Of a stretch of 64,000 nucleotides of DNA, positions 56,814 to 64,000 are shown in pieces. Under the pieces are notes generated by a model. It worked only from the letters and a program-made list of their open reading frames with translations, made no database searches and was not told the DNA's origin. The translations under genes and the position numbers were made by a program. Within the stretch, counting starts at the first letter, position 1, and each line of letters begins with the position of its first letter. Origin of the DNA: Heliopora coerulea. Its lineage: Eukaryota; Cnidaria; Anthozoa; Scleralcyonacea; Helioporidae. The stretch is taken from the NCBI GenBank assembly GCA_030142905.1, contig JASJOG010000069.1, forward strand, positions 1,171,001 to 1,235,000, read 5' to 3'.

Positions 56814-59260
56814 CAGCGCTCTCAGATTTAAGGAAATTTCCTTAAACTGAGGAAATTTTGAATTTTTTAAGGAGGTTTTCATGGAAATAAGATTTTTAAG
56901 GAATTTTTAAGGAATTTTTGGATAGTAACAAAAAATACGATAGGCACATTGATAAGTTCAATACTCTTGTTCTGTTCCTTATTATAAATATTCATTTATT
57001 CTAACAAAAGTTTTCTTTTAATTCGTTTATACACCATTCACATCATTACCATTTAATCATTGGTAGAAAGTTCCTTTGTAATAAGTTCATGAGCCTGACT
57101 GTCGGTAGCTTCACTTTTTACAGCTTTTACCATACGAATAAAATCTGTGTTCAGTTCTGTTTGGTGTGCATGGATATCATGTGCCTCCATGCCCTCATGG
57201 GCGTGTTTTAGCCCAACAAGGATCTCCCTTTTCAATGCATTTCTCGAGTCGGTTTTTATCCGCTTGAGAAGACTGAAAACTCTCTCGACGGAGGCATTCG
57301 AAAATGGCAAAGACATCATGCAAGCGACAACTTTTTGAAGATTCGGGTACTTGAAGGATCCGTTGATGGTCTTTGCGTTCAGCCTTTTCTGCCAGAAAAC
57401 AATTGATGATTCATTGGGCGTCAACTTTGTGGACTCTTCCAAAGACTGCCTTCTCCATTCCAGATCAGCGCTAACTACGTCTGCCACGTCGGCCAAATAC
57501 GGCAACGTCGAGAAAAGTTCGTGCAGTGAGAGAGGCAAACATTTGACGGCATTGCTTGGAATGAGGAACTCTACCAATCTAAATATTGGATTCTTCATGT
57601 CGAAACGTGATCTTATTTGCTTCACCAGCTCAATCAGGAACTCTAAACAAGCCTACTTAACTTTCAGCACGGAATCTAGATCATCTTTCAACTTGGACAG
57701 TGTGTTCGTAGCCAATATTCCCATATACACCTTTTCTAAAGGCACTCTGATGTCCAAACAATGTACGTCAATGGTGAAGGAATCCTCTTTCCTGATCACA
57801 TCCATATTAATGAAATCGCTCAGAATATCTCGTAGTAGCTTCGTAACTTCTTCTCTGAGATGATGCAGCACGGGCTTTGTTGTTTGAAACATGGTGTTAA
57901 ACTCGTTGAATCGACGCAGCTGTGCACTCAAGAACTCCAACTGAGCGAGAACGTATTTGTTGCTCAAACCTTTCAAAATGCTCTCTGTTGTGTAAGAAGG
58001 ATCTTTCCCTTCTGCCACAAATGCGGTGAAATACAGACGAAGAACTTCCCATTGCTCTAGAATTTTAGTGACGCAGCTCTCCAACGATAGCCATCTTGAT
58101 TGGGAAAGTTTCAACAACTTGTGATGTTGCACTTCCACAAACTCTTGAAATTGTATAAAATCCTTCTGCCTTAGCGTTGACCGGCTGAAGTGGGAGTAGA
58201 TGTTTCTACACAAATCTTCGAGTGTTATAGACAACTTTAAGCAAGAATTAGATGCACAGAGATGAATCATATGGCAGCTACATTTGATGGCAGCAACATG
58301 TGGCAAATCTTTCTTCAGAAGGGTGGAAACACTTAAACTTTCACCAAACATAACATTGCAGGTATATGAAGAGTAACCAATGATGTTGGAGAGAGGTATT
58401 GATTTCTCTCCCTCTTTCGGAAGCCCCTTAGCTCCAGTGTCGCTGACTTCGACTACATCCAAAAACCTAGTTACTGGTTTTAAGTCGTCGTCAACATACG
58501 TAACACAGATTCCCAACTGCTTCTCGGTTGACACATCTGGTATGATGCTAAATCGTTTGTGGTGTAAGATCTCGACCAACTTTTTTACATGATACAGTCC
58601 GACGCCTTGGCGAATCATGTTCGTACATTTGGTGGCTCCTATCTTGATTTCTTGAAGGCATTTTGCTTCCTGATTATTCTTTGGTGCTCTTGATTTCAGG
58701 AAGTCGAGAAGAAACGGACTGAGACTAAGAGGTAGATTGTGTTCGGCGATAAAAGCAGCCAATTGAATTGTAGTGATCACCTTGTATGTTCTGGTATTTT
58801 CTTGCTTTTGAAGGCTAACGTAAATGCTAGTCTGGTTCGATGAACTTGAACAAGCTTGCTTGTGTTGAGCTGATTCTTTGTGTCTTTGAAGAGCAGTTTT
58901 TGAGCAGGAAATTTTCTTCAAGCACACTTTGCATGATCGTTCGTAGTTAGCATTTGTAGGTGTAATAAGCCACTGTTTAAAAGCAGGATCTTTCATCCAA
59001 TCTGTGCGAAACTTCTGTTTGTATTTTTTTCTTGTCATTTTTGTTGTTTTGGGAGGGCTTCCCTCATCTTCAGAGTACGACTCTGAGTCAGCCATGATAA
59101 ATAGTCCTAAAAACCAACAATTTTCCCGCCTTTTCGATCGTCACGGGAGGTTTGGAGCGTTCCTGGGGGATTGACCCGAGTTTGAGGAAATTTTGATCGA
59201 TCTAAGGAATTTTAACCGTCGAATCTAAGGAAATGTTAGCAATAAGATCTGAGAACCCTG
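56814..59260 (-). mobile_element. hAT transposon with 8-bp target duplication
   Basis: A 2447-bp element. Both ends carry short inverted repeats (left CAGCGCTCTCAGAT, right complementary to CAGGGTTCTCAGAT) and are flanked by a perfect direct repeat TTCCTCAT (56806–56813 and 59261–59268). An 8-bp duplication and CAGNG-type ends define the hAT superfamily. It encodes one transposase on the minus strand, complete but for a single stop codon, so the insertion is young. Confidence 0.93.
57053..59095 (-). pseudogene. hAT transposase with one in-frame stop
   Basis: ATG 59093–59095 opens MADSESYSEDEGSPPKTTK; the frame runs 480 codons to TAG 57653–57655 and then stays in the same frame to a second stop at 57053–57055, about 680 codons in all. 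Residues about 40–80 hold a BED-like zinc finger (CKVCLKKISCSKTALQRHK, with H-x4-H). The C-terminal segment has the hAT dimerisation pattern VVACMMSLPFSNASVERVFS. Such proteins resemble the KIAA1586/ZNF862 group of domesticated hATs. The TAG may be a true mutation or an assembly difference. Confidence 0.88.
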
Positions 59261-59949
59261 TTCCTCATACTTATTTTAAATTTGTTGCTTTTAAACAATT
59301 TCACTTATGGCAAAATCGACGTATACGACGTTCGGTATATTACAATAGTTCTATACGTAATCTTTTTTGGTTCCGGAGCATTAGTTTGTACTAGTGTCCT
59401 GTTCAAAAGAAGAAGCATTTGAGAAAGCTGCGGAGTTCTGACAAACCAGTGCCTAGACGATTTCTCACCCATCTTTTAGATTTTACAGTTTCAAAAATTA
59501 TAATTATAGCATCTTAATTATATTATAAAATTATTATCCTACATGTAAATTGACTATTGTTATGAAGTATAAATATGTATATGCATATCAAGGCATATTC
59601 ATTTATTTACTGATTACTTATTTTATGAGTATAATGATGTTTATGTGGGAAAGTCGAGTTTTTACTTTTGGTTTACATATACAGATAACTTTGCCTGTTG
59701 ACACCTCTACTGACAGAGTATCAGGTGACAGCAATCAGGCCTCATATAAGGAGTACATAGGGTACTTTGGAGAGTTGTAAAATGTTCTTGTTGGGCTTAC
59801 ATGTAGGTTCTATTGATTTTACAATGTAAAAGGCTTAATTAATTGCTAACTTGTGTGAATTGTAAATTATTAACAAGTTTAACATTGTACCTTAGGGATG
59901 AATGTCAGATTGACTAAAAGATGGTAAAATTTATTAAATTTACTTATTT

Positions 59950-61049
59950 GGAAAGGATAAAACACAGACCGAAAAATATCATCCTGAGACTTGATATTCA
60001 AGTTAAAACAAGAAACAGACAAGTTGGAAACAATACTATTTCAGCTCTATTTCAGAGTCATCATTAGACCAAATGATTTACAAAAGCTCACTATGTTATA
60101 TCTATACAATTACAAGGATGATGTCTTTGGTTATAAACAATGAAACTAACATAGTTGGAAATTAATGTATGTCAAATTGACAGCTTGACAAGAGAAAAGC
60201 CAGATAATTGTGGAATGGCTGAGAAATTAATTTTGTTGTCATTTACCAAACTAAAAAAGCTGCCTTTTTCAATATTATTTCTAATAAAGATAAAATATCT
60301 GACCTTTCTCAAAACAACATTATTTATGAGGTTGCTTGTATTGGTTGTAATAACAAATATATTGGCAAAACAGAACACTGTCTACAAACTCACCTTTCAG
60401 AGTGCTCTTCCAACATCAACACCAGCATTATGGCACAATATCTTTTCAACTGTCCACATACCCAGTATTTTGTAAACCTCGATTCTCTCTATTATAATCT
60501 TAAATACTCCTCTCCTTCCCAATCATATCTCAATAATTTCATCTTTAATAACTCTAAGATAATTCATACTTGTAAATTCAATAGTTTGAACCTATTACTT
60601 ATTTTAGAAACTCTTTTAATTAAACTTAATAAGCCAGGAATGAACAGTGACCTAAAGGCTAGCAAAGAACTTTCACTTTTTGTCTGATCTGGTCTTTCCA
60701 CTTATGTAACCATATCTTTTTTAATTTTATGCTCCCAGCATTTGTCAGCCATTCGACAATTTACTATCTGACTTTTCTCTTGTCAAGCTTTCAATCTGAC
60801 ATATGTTAATTTCTGGCTATGTTAATTTCATTGTTAATAACCAATGACATCATCCTTGTAATTTTATAGATATAGTGTAGCAAGCTTTGTAAATCATTTG
60901 GTCTGATAATGAATCTGAAATAGGAACCGAAATATTACCATTTCCAACTTCTCTGTTTCTTGTTTTAACTTGAATACCAAGTCTCAAGATGACATTTTTT
61001 GGTCTGTGTTTTATCCTTTACTTTTTAAAATTGTCCTCTGGTTGTGGTT
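59950..61049 (+). mobile_element. Penelope-like element with inverted terminal repeats
   Basis: An 1100-bp element flanked by an 11-bp direct repeat TTTACTTATTT (59939–59949 and 61050–61060). Its ends are inverted repeats of about 280 bp (about 59955–60230 and 60755–61020), the right one followed by about 30 bp of unique tail. Between them lies a GIY-YIG-type coding remnant. Each terminal repeat carries a hammerhead-like motif (60038–60066 minus; 60903–60933 plus). This is the layout of Penelope-like retroelements; the RT is missing by 5' truncation. Confidence 0.82.
60250..60687 (+). pseudogene. GIY-YIG endonuclease remnant of the Penelope-like element
   Basis: One frame, starting mid-protein, reads NIIYEVACIGCNNKYIGKT, then HLSECSSNINTSIMAQYLFN, and ends LLILETLLIKLNKPGMNSD, LKASKELSLFV with TGA at 60685–60687. 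Y-E-V-x-C...K-Y-I-G-K-T is the GIY-YIG signature, and the Leu-rich ending with K-E-L-x-L-F is the usual Penelope C terminus. The RT domain and N terminus are absent. Confidence 0.85.
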
Positions 61050-61060
61050 TTTACTTATTT

Positions 61061-63400
61061 AGGATGTCAAAATACGATCAAAATAAGCAAAGATTGACTT
61101 TAAAAAATTCAACTATAAAGTTTATTTAACCCATCAAGGGGCAAGAGCACACTTTATAATTTTATTCTGGCCAATGCCAGGTGATTTGACTCATCAAGGG
61201 AATAACCCTTGCCCCTTAATGTGTAAAATATAAAAACATAAAAAAAACTAAATAAATAAAAAAAAATTAGGACTTTTTATGAAAGTCAACTTAGCAAAAT
61301 ATTCGAGCTAATCAAGGTCAACTTACTCAAGTGAAAGTGACTGTTGACCAAGCAACTGAGGAGTGAGGTCTGTGTGTGAAAAAAAGAGGGCAAATCCTTT
61401 CCTGGACAGATCAAACAAACAAGGTTAAATTAATTACAGTGGTTCATTACATTGGTCTTACCTGTAATTTTTGATACCATAATTACATGTATCATTGTTT
61501 CCATTATGACCTTCTCCACAAAAATGCATATACAAAATATTCTCTGGTATCCATCTCTGTCCTTTCCTGCATCCAATCATGCTACTTTCATGGTTAGCAA
61601 ATATTTTCCTGAAAGGTGTAATGGCATCTTTATAGTACATAATTCTTTTTACTTTTCTTACAAGAAATAAATTAATTTAAATCACCCCATGCAAATAGCA
61701 ATCAAAAGCATAATGGATAAAAAAAATTTGACCACCCCTTCAATTTCACAACTCTCATGTACATACAGTATTTGTGGATCTTACAACTATGTAATTTGCC
61801 ATAATGTTATTTCTTAAGTACTGCCTTACTGTTTAATATGTGAAGGTGGTAATGACACATGGTATTAGTGGTATATACTTGTAAGTATGTATGGTATTAA
61901 GAATCCAAAGCAATTTTATACTAGATTATTTTTGTAGCTTTATAAAATTCATTGTTTCACTGAAGATAAATAACAAATATATAGTTTTACTCTTAAAGGG
62001 AGTATTAACTCTTCCTCAAAACTTAAAAATACAAGTACAATAGATACTAAAAAGTTTGAATTTTGTAAACCTTAAAGTGCCACACGGATTAACTGCCAAG
62101 TTTATGGCAATGTTAACTTCCAGATACAGTATGCCTTTTTGGCTCCATGCATTTTGTATGAAAGTCTGATTGTGATTGTGTAATACAAATAATTACAAAT
62201 AATTACAAATAATTAATACAAAAAGAAAGGATGGAGTCAGTGGTAGTTTTATCATTGGATAAGGGACAAAACCAACTCTTGGTTGTCTAGTCTGTTTAAA
62301 TAAATGCTACTTAACAAAGGTTTGTAAGGTTTTTGCATTAAGTAGCTATAGTAAATACCGGTACTGTATGTGTAGTTTTTCTATATGAAAATAAGCTCTT
62401 AATAATTAAAAAAATATGCTTTAAAAGATTTGCCAATGTCATCAACGTTGCTGCGAACACTATTCTGTCTGGTAACTACATAATTTGACGGACTCGACTT
62501 ATACGCGGGGTATTGTAAAAATCATGATATTTCGGTCAAAAAATAAGGGGTCGACTTATATCCCGGGTCGACTTTTACGCCGGGAAATACGGTAGTGCAT
62601 TAAAAAGTAAATAATGTATTAATAGTGATTCTATCAAAGCAGCATCAAGCCTGTCAAGTCTTCTATGTTTGAATTCTTCATCTGCACTCACTCATGTTTT
62701 ACATGACTGTTTCCTCGATATTCTCCTGCAGAAGTATCACGTTGGAAATTTTCAATTTTTCACTTTTGCACCATGTTGAAATGAGTTAATTGTTGATGAT
62801 TATTTTGACATAATAGACAGCTGAATTTGCTTCTTCAGTTTTACTTAAATCCATGTTTAACTCTTAATGCTCACTCAGTATTAATATTATGGTATAACAT
62901 AATGCATTTTATTTGATAGCTGAATTTGATCTTTTTTCAATAATATGACCCTATTTTGTAGTTTTTGTGTTGCAGAAGGGGTCCCTCATGTTACTAAATT
63001 CCTCCCAGCAGTTTAGAGAGCCTGGGCAGCTCTACAATCTATAGTAGTGACTTCAGTATTCCCATAAATGTGAATGAAAATAAAAGGAAATTATGTAACA
63101 TAATACCAGTAATTGCTGCAAATGGAGCATATACTGACCATCCAAATGCAATACACAGCAAAAAACAGGAAGCTAGGAACATAGAAAAAGCGAAAGAACT
63201 CTGCAAATACCCTCGGACATTTGGCCAGCAATTCACCAGTTTTAAAAACTGGTCATTCAAAATTAAAACTAAATTAAAAACTCAAAGAAGGAGCACTTGA
63301 CAAAGTTTCCCATGATGCTCGACTCTATACGGTTTAAATGGTGAAAAAAATGGATCAGTTTGTAGTAAAATCAGTCATGTACATTCAGAGATAGGTTCCC
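61061..63400. other. Gene-poor 3' region, no supported gene
   Basis: AT-rich. Contains short tandem AATTACAAAT units near 62187–62215 and a run TCGACTTATACGCGGGGTATT ... GGTCGACTTATATCCCGGGT near 62484–62580, with imperfect repetition of a GACTTATA-CGGG theme. The 76-codon plus ORF at 63070–63300 (MNENKRKLCNIIPVIAANG) is of unknown nature. Confidence 0.35.
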
Positions 63401-63480
63401 ATGAGCTTTCATCCTGTTCACTCAGGGCTTCATCAGTGCGTTGAACCGCATTGTTGCGTCATGTGTCTCGTTGACTAATA
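63350..63480 (-). repeat. Penelope-type terminal repeat fragment with hammerhead core
   Basis: Minus strand 63436→63407 reads CTGATGAAGCCCTGAGTG, then AACAGGATGAAAG. CTGATGA...GAAA is the hammerhead ribozyme core with a short helix II (CCUG/CAGG). The stretch matches the terminal-repeat style of Penelope-like elements. No coding part is nearby. Confidence 0.5.
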
Positions 63481-64000
63481 CGGTAGTGGCAAATTTCGTG
63501 CAAGCTGTGATGGGATGTTTTTTATACTTTAAATTTGTCTCTCGTGACAGTAGAATGATAGTCTAATGTATTGTGCAAAATAGAGCCAAACTTATTTAAG
63601 GCTATGTGTAAGATTATTGCCTATAATTATTGTTTGTTTCTCAAGAGTACCCGTAAGCAGCTACAGCAATTCATACTGGAAATGAAGACTTACAATGCAA
63701 ATTCTATTTGACACAAAAAACGATTGCGGTTTTACAACGCTCATTTGAAGACTATAGTTTTTCCAGAAATGTTGACTTGTATATGAAATGAGAATATTAG
63801 GCTTGAAGAAACTCTTTTATTAGAAGGAACGTTTTTACTTATAAAGATTAGCAATTATAGCTCCATAATAGCTCACTTAGGTCTCGAGTTATTACGATTT
63901 GTTTAAAATGTAAATATCAGCCTTGAATGACCTTGTTAAACAATCGTTTATTCTCTGATGTTCCAAGTAATAACGATACGTTAGAACTTCAACAGTTTTT

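Noticed and set aside
57351..57863. 170-codon plus-strand frame
   Set aside because: Antisense to the hAT transposase, which has clear family motifs.
1..64000. CRISPR arrays, operons, ribosome binding sites or other prokaryotic systems
   Set aside because: No regularly spaced direct repeats with unique spacers and no gene clusters; the window is clearly animal DNA with spliceosomal introns.

Overview
The window is metazoan nuclear DNA: AT-rich, with GT–AG introns, short exons, and a dense load of retrotransposons, Penelope-like elements, DNA transposons, MITEs and tRNA-derived SINEs. The repeat families (L2/CR1-like elements with N-terminal 2A-like motifs, Penelope-like elements with hammerhead-like motifs) and the gene sequences suggest an early-branching animal, most likely an anthozoan cnidarian such as a coral or sea anemone. 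That placement is inference, not proof.

Two protein-coding genes are well supported. The first runs on the minus strand from about 41.3 kb down to at least 9.35 kb. Its 5' exons encode an EMSY ENT domain and the EMSY signature EGRRVVPLMPRLVPQ. Middle exons are Ser/Thr/Pro-rich. A 1.66-kb exon is acidic, partly repeated, and ends at a strong splice donor. Two further exons, at 12.3 kb and 9.4 kb, encode the first half of a bromodomain. All junctions from exon 2 onward are in phase, so the gene is predicted to make an EMSY–bromodomain fusion of at least 1157 residues. Vertebrate EMSY has no bromodomain, which makes this the most interesting observation. The rest of the bromodomain and the stop codon were not found. 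The second gene, AIFM2/FSP1, lies on the plus strand at 45.20–52.99 kb. It has five coding exons, all in phase, giving a 379-residue FAD/NAD(P)H oxidoreductase with a predicted N-myristoylation signal.

Layout. 0–9 kb: degenerate repeats, a tRNA-like hairpin, and a 5'-inverted L2/CR1-like retrotransposon with a 2A-like motif. 9–41 kb: the EMSY–bromodomain gene, whose introns hold a pogo-like element (9.8–11.2 kb), a degenerate RT (17.2–18.5 kb), a Penelope-derived hairpin (22.1–22.6 kb), a second L2/CR1-like element carrying a mariner MITE (24.1–27.7 kb), a MITE with a telomere-like core (28.8–29.0 kb), a 420-bp palindrome (29.7–30.1 kb) and a SINE cluster (37.2–37.85 kb). 41.3–45.2 kb: EMSY 5' region, a retrotransposon 3' fragment and unannotated intergenic DNA. 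45.2–53 kb: AIFM2. 53–64 kb: a gene-poor region with a Helitron-like or similar fragment carrying a third 2A-like motif, a nearly intact hAT transposon with perfect 8-bp target duplications (56.8–59.3 kb), a Penelope-like GIY-YIG element with 11-bp duplications (59.95–61.05 kb), and a further hammerhead-like motif at 63.4 kb.

The two host genes point away from each other from a shared 41.3–45.2 kb interval. Nothing suggests a joint function: one is a nuclear chromatin factor, the other a membrane-associated lipid-redox enzyme. Boundaries were worked out by eye from splice signals, reading frame and remembered family motifs, without database searches or transcripts.
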